From assembly GCF_947493865.1 (NCBI RefSeq), contig NZ_CANLTC010000006.1, forward strand, positions 1-64,000: a DNA stretch of 64,000 nucleotides. Reading direction: 5' to 3'. Made by a program: the position numbers and the translations under genes. Source of the stretch: an uncultured Halomonas sp. GTDB lineage: Bacteria; Pseudomonadota; Gammaproteobacteria; Pseudomonadales; Halomonadaceae. Positions within the stretch are counted from its first letter, which is position 1. Each line of letters starts with the position of its first letter. Below are positions 35,047 to 44,826 of the stretch, one piece after another. The notes beneath the pieces were generated by a model. It saw only the letters and a program-made list of their open reading frames with translations. It did no database searches and was not told where the DNA came from.

Positions 35047-35118
35047 GGCGTTGAAGCTGATCTCGCAATGCTCATTTACAACAGTAAACTGCGCTTGTTC
35101 GATCAACTTCGCCTTGTC
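35047..35118 (+). repeat. Structured intergenic element, copy B (upstream of recJ)
   Basis: About 72 nt between thrC and recJ. Base clamp GGC (35047-35049) with GCC (35111-35113) and a GTT bulge; outer stem 35053-35062 with 35101-35110 (nine of ten pairs); conserved AATGCTCA (35067-35074); tip hairpin TTTAC/GTAAA around AACA (35075-35088); conserved CTGCGCTTG (35089-35097); end CGCCTTGTC (35110-35118). Copy C at 53442 aligns along its length with compensatory changes in both stems. It ends 63 bases before the recJ start codon. Confidence 0.75.
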
Positions 35119-35181
35119 TTGCCGTCGTTCGTTACGATCTTGGGCAGCTTCTATAAATCGCCAAACTAAAAAGGAGAGCAT

Positions 35182-36984
35182 GTGACGCTCGAGGTTAGCG
35201 AACGCCCATTGGCTGATCTCATCCGCCGTCGCATCCAGCCGCGTCCTCGGGACGAAGCGCTCTACCAGCGCAGTCTCGATGCCGGACTCAGCGAGCTGCA
35301 GGCGCGCATTCTGGCGGGACGGCTGAGCGGCTATGCCGGTGAGCTGGCACCTCTCGTCTCGCCCAGCCTGCGCCATCTTGCCCACCCCGAGAAGCTGGCG
35401 GACGCTCGCCGCAGCGCCGAGCGCATCGCCCGGGCCGTCATCGAAGGCGAGCATATCGGCATCCTCACGGATTATGATGTGGACGGCATCACCTCCCATG
35501 TGGTGATCCTGCGCACCCTCAACGAGCTGTTTGGCGTGCCGTCCCAAAAGCTGCACAGCCTGATCGGGCATCGCATCAATGATGGCTATGGCATCAGCCT
35601 GCCGCTGGTGGAACGCACCCTGGCGCTATCGCCGCGCCCCAGCCTGGTGATCACCGCGGATTGTGGCTCCTCGGACGAACCGCGTATCGCGCGTCTGCGA
35701 GAGGCGGGCATCGAGGTCGTCGTCACCGATCATCATGCCTTGCCGCTGGAAGGGCCGCCGGCCTCTGCCTATGCCACAGTTAATCCCACGCGCAGCGACT
35801 GCGGCTTTCCTGACCCTACTATCGCGGGTTGCATGGTGGCCTGGCTGGTCATGTCCCTGGCCAGGGCCGTGCTGATCGAACTCGGTGTGCTCGTTACCTC
35901 GACGCCGAAGCTTTCCCCCTGGCTCTCCTATGTGGCGCTGGGCACCGTGGCGGACTGCGTCTCTCTTGGTGGCAGCGCCATCAACCGCGCCGTGGTCACC
36001 CAGGGGCTCACGCTGATCAACCGTATGGAAGCCGCCTGCTGGCGGGCCATGGCGGAGCGGCTGGGAGCCGACAGCGTGCCCTTCGATGCGGAAACCCTGG
36101 CGTTTCAGATGGGGCCACGCATCAATGCCCGCTCGCGGCTCGACGATCCCTATGCCGCACTGCATTTCATGCTTGCCGCGGATGAGGCCAGCGCCCGAAC
36201 ACATCTCGACGTACTCGATCAGGACAATCAATCTCGCAAGGCCATCGAGTTGGACATGGCCGACACCGCCCGCGCCCTGGCCCTGGAGGATCTGGCACGA
36301 GGTGAGCAGGTACTGGCGGTGTTTCTCGAGAACGGGCATGCCGGCGTGCAGGGCATCGTTGCCTCGCGACTGGTGCAGGCCTTCGGTCGACCCGCCTTCG
36401 TGCTTACCCCGGCGGCGGCACCGGACATGCTCACCGGCTCCGGGCGCTCCATCGAAGGATTGCATCTGCGTGACGCCCTGCAGCGAGCCCATGAGCTGGC
36501 CCCTCAGGCGCTGCCGCGTTTCGGCGGGCATCGCGGTGCGGCGGGTGTCGGCGTGCCAAAGGATGCCTTCGATGCCTTTCGGGATGCGCTGCGTCAGGCG
36601 GTGAATGAGCAGCTTGGTGATCGGGAGCTTTACCCGTGCATCTTCACCGACGGCGAATTGCAGGCCCGGCAGCTATCGCTGGCTACCCTGGATGAACTCG
36701 AAGGCCTGGCGCCTTATGGCCGCGAATTCGATGCCCCGCTGTTCGAAGGGGAATTTTTCGTGGAGAATTTGAGAGTCGTGGGGGCCGATGGCACCCACCT
36801 GATGCTGGAGCTTTCGAGTGCCGGCATCAGTACCCGAGCGATCTGGTTTCGTGCGCTATCCCCAGGGGAGGCGCCAAGTATTGGTCTGGGTATGCGAGTG
36901 CGCTGTGCCTACAAGCTGTCCCGTAATCGCTGGAAGGGCAGGGAATCGCTGCAACTGATGGTCGAGCACGCCGAGCCTGTATAA
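35182..36984 (+). CDS. recJ: Single-stranded-DNA-specific exonuclease RecJ
   Basis: 600 residues; GTG start at 35182 with AAGGAG five bases upstream. DHH-superfamily motifs are complete: LTDYDVDGITSH (about 94-105), TADCGSSD, VVTDHHALP (motif III) and the DHHA1 segment RFGGHRGAAGVGV (about 449-461). It degrades single-stranded DNA 5' to 3' in RecF-type repair and mismatch repair. It lies after thrC, separated by the structured repeat. A weak hairpin TCACC/GGTGA at 37016-37032 follows the stop. Confidence 0.95.
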   Translation: MTLEVSERPLADLIRRRIQPRPRDEALYQRSLDAGLSELQARILAGRLSGYAGELAPLVSPSLRHLAHPEKLADARRSAERIARAVIEGEHIGILTDYDVDGITSHVVILRTLNELFGVPSQKLHSLIGHRINDGYGISLPLVERTLALSPRPSLVITADCGSSDEPRIARLREAGIEVVVTDHHALPLEGPPASAYATVNPTRSDCGFPDPTIAGCMVAWLVMSLARAVLIELGVLVTSTPKLSPWLSYVALGTVADCVSLGGSAINRAVVTQGLTLINRMEAACWRAMAERLGADSVPFDAETLAFQMGPRINARSRLDDPYAALHFMLAADEASARTHLDVLDQDNQSRKAIELDMADTARALALEDLARGEQVLAVFLENGHAGVQGIVASRLVQAFGRPAFVLTPAAAPDMLTGSGRSIEGLHLRDALQRAHELAPQALPRFGGHRGAAGVGVPKDAFDAFRDALRQAVNEQLGDRELYPCIFTDGELQARQLSLATLDELEGLAPYGREFDAPLFEGEFFVENLRVVGADGTHLMLELSSAGISTRAIWFRALSPGEAPSIGLGMRVRCAYKLSRNRWKGRESLQLMVEHAEPV

Positions 36985-37114
36985 ACGTTCGATTGGTATC
37001 CACATTCCCGCATCGTCACCTTTTTCGGGTGAAACTTTTGTAATAGACACTTCAGCTTTTATGCCGCTCGACCGATAAGTCTGGTTAACAAGGCTTATGT
37101 GTAGGAGATCCTGC

Positions 37115-39949
37115 ATGGCGCAGGTACTCGAACGGATGGTTGAGGGTAGTGAAGACGAATCCGAGAGACTGGCAACCCTTCATGAATACGGCATTCTCGA
37201 TACCGAGGCCGACGAGAGCTTCGATACGATCACGCGCCTGGCGGCACTGATCTGCGAGACTCCTGTCGCGCTGATTTCTCTGGTGGACGAGAAGCGTCAG
37301 TGGTTCAAGAGTCAGGTAGGGCTAGAAGCTCCGGAAGTGCCTCGTGATCAGTCCTTTTGTACCCATACCATCGAGCGCGATAATCTCATGGAGGTCGTGG
37401 ATGCCGCTCGCGATCCACGCTTCATGGGCAATCCCTTGGTCGTGGGTGAACCTCATATCCGCTTTTATGCCGGCGTGCCGCTGACCGTCGCCAATGGCTG
37501 TCGTCTCGGCACATTATGCGTCATTGATCACACGCCAAGACGACTCGATGACCGGCAGCGCCACGCTCTGGAAGAGTTGGCATGTCTTGTGACAGGGCTA
37601 CTCGAGACAAACGCCGAGAAACGCGCCGCCCAGGCAAACCATGCGATGCTCGACAGTCTGCTCGAGGCACTGCCCGAGGGTGTCGTTGCCAGCAATGCCA
37701 ATGGTGAACTCAGCCTGTTCAACCTGCAGGCGAGAGCCTGGCATACCAGCGATCCCACCTATTCCATGCCCAAGGAGTGGACCGGGCAGTTCAATCTGTA
37801 TGAAGCGGATGGCGAAACTCCGCTCTCCGAAGAGCGAATCCCGCTCAAGCGTGCCTGGAACGGTGAATGGGTGCGCAACCAGGAAATCTGCATCAAGACG
37901 ATCGGTCAAGCGCCTCGCCATGTGATTTGCAACGGCCAGGCCTTTCACTCCCCCAAGGGAGTGCGGGCAGGGGCGGTCGTGGCCATGCACGACGTTACCG
38001 AAAAGCGCCAGGCAGACCAGGCGCTGCTTGAGGAGCGACGTCGCCTGGAACTGATTCTGCAGGGCACCCAGGCGGGCACCTGGGAGTGGAACGTGCAGAC
38101 CGGGGTCACGCACTTCAACGAGCGCTGGGCGGAGATCGTGGGCTACTCCCTGAAAGAGCTCGAACCTACCACGGTGGAGACCTGGATATCCCTGGCTCAT
38201 CCGGAAGATCTGGCCCTGTCCATGATCATGAGCCGGCGACACCTCTGCGGTGAGCTACCAGCCTACGATATTCAGTACCGCATGAAGCACAAGAATGGGC
38301 AATGGGTATGGGTGCACGATCGGGGGCGTCTGGTCGAATGGGATATCGAAGGCAAGCCGCTCGCCATGGCCGGTACCCATATGGATATCACCGCCCGCAA
38401 ACAAGCCGAGCAGGAGAGCGCCGAGGTTCGCAACCATCTTCAGGCAGTGATCGACGCCTCGACGGAAGTCGCCATCATCGCCATGGATCTCGAGGGACGC
38501 ATCACGCTGTTCAACTCCGGCGCCGAAGGGTTATTGGATTATTTTGCCGAGGAGGTGGTAGGCCGTTTCACGGCACTGGATTTTCATCATGACGACGAGA
38601 TCAGTCAACGCGCCGCCGAACTCTCGCGAGCGTTCGGCGAACCCATCGAAGGCTTTGCAACACTAACCGCCAATCCAAGCCGGGGAATCAACGAGAGTCG
38701 CGACTGGACCTATGTCTGTCGTGACGGAAGTCACTGCAAGGTGCGTCTGGTGGTCAGCGCGATTCATGACCTCATAGGTAATGTCACTGGCTATCTAGGG
38801 ATCGCCATCGACCGTAGTCAGCTGCAGACCATGGAAGAAGCGCTGCAGATCAGCGAATCCCAGTTTCGGGGCGCTTTTGAGTCCGCTCAGCAGGGCATGG
38901 CTCTGGTATCCCTTCAGGGCGATTTTCTCGAAGTCAATGGCGCGCTCTGCGCCATGCTGAACTACTCGCGGGAGGAGTTGCTGATCACCAATTTCCAGTC
39001 GCTGACCCACCCGGATGATCTGGCTCAGGATCTGGTCGCCCTGCAGAAGCTGATCAGCGGCGATATCACGCACTATCAGTTGGCCAAGCGTTACATGACG
39101 AAAGCCGGGGACATACTCTGGGGCTTCTTGTCGGTCGTGCTGGTGAGCGATTCCGCCGGCGAGCCCCAGTATTTCGTGACCCAGATTCAGGATATCACCG
39201 AGCAGCGCAAGCTGGAGCAACTGAAGCGGGAGTTCGTGGCCGTCGTCAGTCACGAGCTGCGTACGCCATTGACCTCCATAAAAGGGGCGCTGGATCTGGT
39301 CAATGCAGGGGCGGTAGGCGTAGCGCCTCCGGCCATGGTCGAGATGCTCACCCTTGCCCAGCGCAATGCCGAACGCCTGGGTCAGTTGATCAACGACCTG
39401 CTTGACTGGGAAAAGCTCGATGCCCACAAGATGGTCTTCGACATGCAAGAGCATCTGCTACGCCCGCTTCTGGAAGAGGCTGTCGCCATCAATCTTGGCT
39501 ATGCGGCCCAATACGGCGTTCACCTCGAGCTGGTCGGCGAGGGGCAAGCCAGCATCGAGATCGACAGCCTGCGTTTTAGCCAGGTGATGTCCAATCTGCT
39601 ATCCAACGCCATCAAGTTCTCGCCTCGCGGCAGTCTCGTTCAGGTGTGCTACCGAGTCGAAGACGATCATGTGTGGATCGATGTCGTCGATCAGGGCTGT
39701 GGTATCCCCGGCGAGTTCCACTCCAAGGTTTTCCAGCATTTTGTCCAGGCCAAGGCGGACGATGCGCGGCGTCAGGGCGGCACGGGGTTGGGGCTGGCTA
39801 TTTCCAAGCAGTTTATCGAGCAAATGAACGGATCGATTGGCTTTCGATCGGTGGTCGATGAGGGTTCCACCTTCTGGCTGTTATTACCATCGGCAACAAA
39901 TGGCTCGGCACATCCCGCCCAGGCGATGTGCACTCAAGACGAGGGATAA
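37115..39949 (+). CDS. Sensor histidine kinase, GAF plus PAS domains
   Basis: 944 residues from ATG 37115, with TAGGAG seven bases upstream. No membrane segment is evident, so the sensor is cytoplasmic. An N-terminal GAF domain (about 35-165) contains RDQSFCTHTIERDNLMEVVD. Four PAS-type segments follow (about 175-295, 310-440, 445-570, 575-705), with PAC endings MDITARKQAEQ and QIQDITEQRKLEQL. HisKA carries the phospho-acceptor His713 in VVSHELRTPLTSIKG, and HATPase_c has NLLSNAIKFSPRG, DQGCGIPGE and GGTGLGLAISKQ. It has no receiver of its own. The next two genes are its evident partners. The signal is unknown. Confidence 0.93.
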   Translation: MAQVLERMVEGSEDESERLATLHEYGILDTEADESFDTITRLAALICETPVALISLVDEKRQWFKSQVGLEAPEVPRDQSFCTHTIERDNLMEVVDAARDPRFMGNPLVVGEPHIRFYAGVPLTVANGCRLGTLCVIDHTPRRLDDRQRHALEELACLVTGLLETNAEKRAAQANHAMLDSLLEALPEGVVASNANGELSLFNLQARAWHTSDPTYSMPKEWTGQFNLYEADGETPLSEERIPLKRAWNGEWVRNQEICIKTIGQAPRHVICNGQAFHSPKGVRAGAVVAMHDVTEKRQADQALLEERRRLELILQGTQAGTWEWNVQTGVTHFNERWAEIVGYSLKELEPTTVETWISLAHPEDLALSMIMSRRHLCGELPAYDIQYRMKHKNGQWVWVHDRGRLVEWDIEGKPLAMAGTHMDITARKQAEQESAEVRNHLQAVIDASTEVAIIAMDLEGRITLFNSGAEGLLDYFAEEVVGRFTALDFHHDDEISQRAAELSRAFGEPIEGFATLTANPSRGINESRDWTYVCRDGSHCKVRLVVSAIHDLIGNVTGYLGIAIDRSQLQTMEEALQISESQFRGAFESAQQGMALVSLQGDFLEVNGALCAMLNYSREELLITNFQSLTHPDDLAQDLVALQKLISGDITHYQLAKRYMTKAGDILWGFLSVVLVSDSAGEPQYFVTQIQDITEQRKLEQLKREFVAVVSHELRTPLTSIKGALDLVNAGAVGVAPPAMVEMLTLAQRNAERLGQLINDLLDWEKLDAHKMVFDMQEHLLRPLLEEAVAINLGYAAQYGVHLELVGEGQASIEIDSLRFSQVMSNLLSNAIKFSPRGSLVQVCYRVEDDHVWIDVVDQGCGIPGEFHSKVFQHFVQAKADDARRQGGTGLGLAISKQFIEQMNGSIGFRSVVDEGSTFWLLLPSATNGSAHPAQAMCTQDEG

Positions 39950-39951
39950 GC

Positions 39952-40413
39952 ATGGCAAAAACTACCGCTGTGCCTGACGCACAACCATCCCTGGCGCAGG
40001 ACTCGGCAGCATCCGGAGCAGCAACATTTCAGCGGGTGCTGCATGTGGAAGACGATGAATCGATCATCGCCATTACCCGGGTGGCTCTGGAAGCCCTTGG
40101 CGGGCTATCGGTGCTGAGCTGCTCTCATGGCGAACAGGCCATCGCCCTGGCGCCGGCCTATGATCCCGACCTGCTGCTTCTGGACGTCATGATGCCGGAT
40201 ATGGATGGGCCAACGACATTGATCGAGCTGGCCAAGGTGCTGGATGTCTCCAGGAGACCGGTGGTGTTCATGACCGCCAAGACTGCAAGGGCGGACAATC
40301 AGCTTTATTTCGATCTGAATGCGAGTGCCGTCATCGACAAACCGTTCGATCCGGTTGACCTGGCATCGAGGCTCAAGACGATCTGGAGAGACTTTCATGA
40401 CGCAGGAAAGTAA
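39952..40413 (+). CDS. Single-domain response regulator with N-terminal extension
   Basis: 153 residues from ATG 39952, three bases after the kinase stop. A 26-residue Ala/Ser-rich lead precedes a complete receiver: acidic pair in LHVEDDES, phosphorylated Asp78 in LLLLDVMMPDMDG, Thr in VVFMTAKTA and Lys in VIDKPFDP. No output domain is attached, so it probably acts by relaying phosphate or by protein contact. Its end overlaps the following cyclase gene by 17 bases. Confidence 0.92.
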   Translation: MAKTTAVPDAQPSLAQDSAASGAATFQRVLHVEDDESIIAITRVALEALGGLSVLSCSHGEQAIALAPAYDPDLLLLDVMMPDMDGPTTLIELAKVLDVSRRPVVFMTAKTARADNQLYFDLNASAVIDKPFDPVDLASRLKTIWRDFHDAGK

Positions 40414-42088
40414 CCAGCGATTGCTGCAGCTGCGCCAGGAGTATGGCGTATGGCTGAAAGGCGAGATCGAATCGCTGAGTGAGAACGCCCATTGCAACAA
40501 GGATACTGACGCCTGGGCAGGCATACGCTTGCGGCTTCATCGCCTGGCCGGGGCGGCGGGTACCTTTGGCTTTGCGAATGTGGGCACCGCCTGTCGAACG
40601 CTGGAGTGCCTGCTGGCCGATGCCTTGGACTCAGGTGATACGACGCTTCTCGAGGCGGTGGCCTTTGGATTGCAGGCGCTGCCGGCACCGGTGCAGGATG
40701 AGGCGCCAATCGAACGCGAACATGACGTGGCTCAAGCCCCCGAGCGGAAGGCGCCTGCAAGTCAAGGGCAGGGTCCTCTATGCATTTATATTCTGGAAGA
40801 GGAAAAGGCGCTGGCAGAGCAGCTCTGCCAGGTACTCACGGGGCTGGACTATCAGATTCAGCACTTTGCCACGCGAGCGCTTCTGGAGCAGGCCTGCGAA
40901 CGACATTGTCCCAGCGCTCTGGTGTTGCCTTTGCAACTCGAGTCTCAGGACGCTTCCCATGATGTCACGGACGGGGTGACGATCGGCGAGACGATCCAGC
41001 AGCGCATGGGCAGGTCCATACCCCTGTTCCTGACGGGGGTTTCATCGGACTTCGCTCTTCAGCTGCGCGCTGTGCGTGCCGAAGTGGAGGGCTTCTTCAC
41101 GCTACCTCGAGACAAGATGAGGCTCGTCGAAGTACTGGACAATCGTCTGCGTCCGGATCGGCTCGCTTCGCTTCGCATCATGATGGTGGATGACGACGAG
41201 GCCCTGCTCGATCATTATCAATCGATACTCGAGAACGCAGGATTCTCGGTCATGACGCTTTCGCGCCCCGACGATGTGCTGAGCGCCATGGAGCGCTTCG
41301 TGCCGGACATTTTGGTGCTGGATGTGCAAATGCCGCAGTGTAAAGGGCCTGAGCTTGCCCAGGTGGTGCGTTATCATCCGCGCTGGCTGCAGGTGTCGAT
41401 CGTCTATCTATCCGCCGGTGGCGATGTGGATGCCCAGCTTTCGGCAATGACCAAGGCGGGGGACGATTTCCTGGTCAAGCCTATTGCCGCGAACGTCCTG
41501 ATTGCCTCGATAGCTGCCTGCGCTCGTCGTGCCAGGGCATTGGCCGGGGCCCTGGCCCGGGATGGGCTGACAGGACTGCTCAAGCATGCGGATATCAAGG
41601 AGCGACTGGCGTCTTCTCTTGCCCAGGCCAGGCGGAGGCAGCTGCCGCTGTGCGGGGTCATGCTGGATATCGATTTCTTCAAGCGGGTCAATGACACCCA
41701 TGGCCATCTAATTGGAGATGAAGTGATTCGGGCACTGGCCGATCTCTTGCGTCATCGTCTGCGCGAAACGGACTTGATCGGCCGCTATGGAGGTGAGGAG
41801 TTTCTGGTCGTTCTGCATGACACGACCAGCGCGCAAACCGTCAAGATCATCGACGGATTACGCGAGGACTTCAGCAGGCTCAGCTTTGACGCCAACGGCA
41901 CCTCTTTCTCCTGCACGTTCAGCGCCGGGGTGATGGAAGCGGATTCCGCTCATGATGCAGAGGGGTTGATCAAGGCAGCGGATCGGTGCCTTTATCGCGC
42001 CAAGAACGAGGGGCGCAATCGGGTAGTCACCGAACTTACCCATCGGGATCAGCGGGACACGACAATGCACCAAAATGCCCATGCCTAA
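40397..42088 (+). CDS. Diguanylate cyclase with HPt and two receiver domains
   Basis: 563 residues from ATG 40397. Residues about 8-100 are an HPt domain with His48 in LRLHRLAGAAGTFG. Residues about 127-245 are receiver-like but lack the phospho-Asp (LVLPLQ) and the Lys, so this copy is degenerate. Residues 258-375 are an intact receiver (MVDDDE, Asp309 in LVLDVQMP, Lys361). Residues about 385-555 are GGDEF, with the active site GGEEF at 465-469 and the inhibitory I-site R-E-T-D at 456-459. It should make cyclic di-GMP, with activity controlled by phosphorelay from the upstream kinase and by product inhibition. Confidence 0.93.
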   Translation: MTQESNQRLLQLRQEYGVWLKGEIESLSENAHCNKDTDAWAGIRLRLHRLAGAAGTFGFANVGTACRTLECLLADALDSGDTTLLEAVAFGLQALPAPVQDEAPIEREHDVAQAPERKAPASQGQGPLCIYILEEEKALAEQLCQVLTGLDYQIQHFATRALLEQACERHCPSALVLPLQLESQDASHDVTDGVTIGETIQQRMGRSIPLFLTGVSSDFALQLRAVRAEVEGFFTLPRDKMRLVEVLDNRLRPDRLASLRIMMVDDDEALLDHYQSILENAGFSVMTLSRPDDVLSAMERFVPDILVLDVQMPQCKGPELAQVVRYHPRWLQVSIVYLSAGGDVDAQLSAMTKAGDDFLVKPIAANVLIASIAACARRARALAGALARDGLTGLLKHADIKERLASSLAQARRRQLPLCGVMLDIDFFKRVNDTHGHLIGDEVIRALADLLRHRLRETDLIGRYGGEEFLVVLHDTTSAQTVKIIDGLREDFSRLSFDANGTSFSCTFSAGVMEADSAHDAEGLIKAADRCLYRAKNEGRNRVVTELTHRDQRDTTMHQNAHA

Positions 42089-42109
42089 GGCCAGCGGTCG
42101 CTGGCCTTT
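42087..42109. terminator. Hairpin after the diguanylate cyclase gene
   Basis: A perfect 10-bp stem AAGGCCAGCG/CGCTGGCCTT around GT, starting within the TAA stop of the cyclase gene. Three T end the plus side; the convergent copper operon ends 40 bases away. Confidence 0.65.
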
Positions 42110-42148
42110 CAGGCAGGCTGTCTTGGTGCCGTGGGTGTTTGTATAGGC

Positions 42149-42253
42149 CTATTTGTCCATATCCTGGTTGCGCATGCCCAACTGATCTCCCCAAAACCAC
42201 CAGACGATCAGCGCAATCACCACCAGGCCACCCAGATTGACGAGCCAGCTCAT
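42149..42253 (-). CDS. 34-residue membrane peptide coupled to copA
   Basis: [20 protein letters not shown] begins the peptide, followed by [14 protein letters not shown]. It is a single hydrophobic helix with a Trp-rich end and a short polar tail containing two Met. ATG 42253 overlaps the copA stop (ATGA) and has a perfect AGGAGG seven bases upstream inside the copA end, strong evidence that it is translated. A small accessory of the copper ATPase is the likely role; this is inferred from position only. Confidence 0.72.
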   Translation of the reverse strand: MSWLVNLGGLVVIALIVWWFWGDQLGMRNQDMDK

Positions 42254-44826
42254 GACATCACCTCCTGTCGAGTTTGCTGTGAAGGTTCTTGCGCGGCTCT
42301 GTCTCTCTGCGCAGAGGTCTTGAATAGCCGCAGCCGATTGGCGTTGCTGACCACGGTCACCGACGAGAGCGACATGGCGGCCCCGGCAATCATCGGCGAG
42401 AGCAGGGCACCGGTGAAGGGGTACAGAAGACCGGCGGCAATGGGGATACACAGGGCGTTGTAGCCGAAAGCGCCCCACAGGTTCTGCTTGATGTTCTTTA
42501 TCGTGGCCCGACTCAATTCGATGGCATCGGCGATGCCGTGCAACGAGCCGCGCATCAGCGTGATACCGGCGCTTTCGATGGCAACGTCGGTGCCCTGGCC
42601 GATGGCGAAGCCCACGTCCGCCCGGGCCAACGCCGGGGCGTCATTGATGCCGTCGCCGACCATGCCGACCACCTCGCCACCCGCCTGGCGGCGCTCGATT
42701 TCCGCGTGCTTGTCTTCCGGCATCAGCTCCGCCCGGTAGTCGTCGATACCGACTTCCCGGGCGATGGCGGCGGCGGTATGGGCGTTGTCGCCGGTGAGCA
42801 TGACGATCTTGAGGCCATCTTCCTGCAGGCGCTTGACCGCGGCCACGGTGTCCGAGCGCAGCGGATCGCTGACCCCGAAGATCGCCGTCAGGCGATCGTC
42901 CACGGCGAGATAGATGACCGTGCGTGCTTGATCCTCAAGGCGCCGTGCCACCTCAACGCCGGACTTCAGATCGATGCCTGCCTCGCTCAATAGCTTGGCA
43001 TTACCCAGGCGCAGGATATTTCCCTCTTGAGTTCTCGCGGTGACGCCTCGGCCGGTGACACTCTCGAAGGCATCGATGGAAGCGGTGGTTGCGCCTTGCG
43101 ACTCGGCATGCGCCATGAGTGCCGCAGCCAAGGGATGCTCGGAGCCCTGTTCGAGTGCTGCCACCAGGCCCAGCACGTCCCGCTTTTCGCCTTCCAGAAT
43201 TTCGGCATCCGTGACCTGGGGTTTGCCTTCCGTCAGGGTGCCGGTCTTGTCCACCACCAGGGTGGTGAGTCGACTTGCGGTCTGCAGCGCTTCGCCGCTT
43301 CTGACCAGCACGCCCATTTCCGCTGCCTTGCCCACGCCGATCATGGTGGAGATCGGCGTAGCCAAGCCCAGGGCGCAAGGGCAAGCGATGATCAATACCG
43401 TGGTAGCGGTGACCAGCATATGGGTCAGTGCTGGCGCCGGGCCAACGTTGAACCAGATCAGTGCGGTAATCACGGCGATGATCATCACGCTGGGCACGAA
43501 GATGGCGGATACCTGATCCGCCAGCTTGCCGATGGGTGGCCGTGAATTCTGGGCCTTCGCCACCTGTTCGGTGATCTGACCCAAGCGGGTATCGTCACCG
43601 ACCCGAGTCGCGCGATACACCAGGCCGCCGCGGCCGTTGACCGTGCCGGCGCTGACCTCACTGCCTTCCTGCTTGGCCACCGGATCGGGTTCCCCGGTGA
43701 GCATGGATTCGTCGATATAGCTCGAACCCTCTTCTACCTCGCCATCCACAGGCAGCCGCTCTCCGGGTCGAACGCGAAGCCGATCGCCTTGGCGTACTTC
43801 ATCAAGGGCGACCTCCTGCTCCTGGCCATCGCGAATCACCCGAGCGGTCTTGCTCTGCAGATCCAGCAAGCGCTTCAACGCATCGCTGGTGCGCCCACGG
43901 GCCTTCAGCTCCATGGCTTGACCCAGCAGGATCAGACCAATCACCATGGCCGAGGCCTCGAAGTAGACGCCCTGAGCGACCTCCGGCAGCCAGTCGGAAA
44001 ACAGCACGACCACCATGGAGTAGAGCCAGGCAGCGCCGGTGCCCAAGGCAATCAGGGTATCCATGTTGGCCTGATGCTGGGTGAAGGTCTTCCAGGCGTT
44101 GACGAAGAAGTGCCGTCCGGGTCCCACCAGCACTCCCAGACTCAACACGCCCACCACCAGCCAGAACAGTTTGCCCCAGCCCTGGGGGGCAGGATGGTAG
44201 ATGAACATCAGGATCATCAGAGGCACGCCCAGGCCAAGGGATAGAGCACTGCCTCGCAGGCGCTTCTTGTACTCCCGGGCATCCTGTTCCTGCTTGGTCT
44301 GCTGAGCCTGGCGCAGATCCTCGATGGCACTGGCGCCGTAGCCCACGTCTTCCACCGCCTTGATCAATCGCTCGAGAGAGGCGTCGCCACTCACCTCCGC
44401 GGTGTGGTTGCCGAAATTGACCTGAGCATGGGTAACCCCAGGCGTCGCCTTGAGTGCCTTTTGCACGGTATTGACGCAGCCCGCGCAGGTCATGCCGGAG
44501 ATCGCCAGTCGCTGATCGATGTCGGTGACCTTTGCTGCGTTAGCCGTGGGAGTAGCCTCGACGTCGGTGGAAGATACGGTGGCGTCCTCTTCGCTCTCTT
44601 CTTCGACACTGGCCGCGCCGCGTTCCCGAGGCGGATGGCCCGCTTCCGCAAGCAGTGCATCGACACGCTGCGCGTCAAGGCGGCTCGCGATCTCGACCCG
44701 CTTGTCGTCCGGGAATCCCGTGACCTCGGCGGATTCATCCTCGGCTTGCAGGGTACGGCGGATCTTGCTCACGCAGCCCTGGCAATTGATGCTGGGCACG
44801 TAACGCTCCAGCAGGGCAGTGGTCAT
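42250..44826 (-). CDS. copA: Copper-translocating P-type ATPase
   Basis: 858 residues. Two N-terminal heavy-metal-associated domains: the first has an atypical CQGC (Cys15, Cys18), the second a classic GMTCAGC (Cys114, Cys117). Eight membrane segments follow, with [13 protein letters not shown] (the transport CPC), the phosphorylation motif [11 protein letters not shown] and [16 protein letters not shown]. These place it in the P1B-type Cu+ group. It exports copper from the cytoplasm. AAGGAGG lies four bases before ATG 44826, and the start overlaps the MerR regulator stop (ATGA). The order is regulator, copA, small peptide. Confidence 0.94.
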   Translation of the reverse strand: MTTALLERYVPSINCQGCVSKIRRTLQAEDESAEVTGFPDDKRVEIASRLDAQRVDALLAEAGHPPRERGAASVEEESEEDATVSSTDVEATPTANAAKVTDIDQRLAISGMTCAGCVNTVQKALKATPGVTHAQVNFGNHTAEVSGDASLERLIKAVEDVGYGASAIEDLRQAQQTKQEQDAREYKKRLRGSALSLGLGVPLMILMFIYHPAPQGWGKLFWLVVGVLSLGVLVGPGRHFFVNAWKTFTQHQANMDTLIALGTGAAWLYSMVVVLFSDWLPEVAQGVYFEASAMVIGLILLGQAMELKARGRTSDALKRLLDLQSKTARVIRDGQEQEVALDEVRQGDRLRVRPGERLPVDGEVEEGSSYIDESMLTGEPDPVAKQEGSEVSAGTVNGRGGLVYRATRVGDDTRLGQITEQVAKAQNSRPPIGKLADQVSAIFVPSVMIIAVITALIWFNVGPAPALTHMLVTATTVLIIACPCALGLATPISTMIGVGKAAEMGVLVRSGEALQTASRLTTLVVDKTGTLTEGKPQVTDAEILEGEKRDVLGLVAALEQGSEHPLAAALMAHAESQGATTASIDAFESVTGRGVTARTQEGNILRLGNAKLLSEAGIDLKSGVEVARRLEDQARTVIYLAVDDRLTAIFGVSDPLRSDTVAAVKRLQEDGLKIVMLTGDNAHTAAAIAREVGIDDYRAELMPEDKHAEIERRQAGGEVVGMVGDGINDAPALARADVGFAIGQGTDVAIESAGITLMRGSLHGIADAIELSRATIKNIKQNLWGAFGYNALCIPIAAGLLYPFTGALLSPMIAGAAMSLSSVTVVSNANRLRLFKTSAQRDRAAQEPSQQTRQEVMS

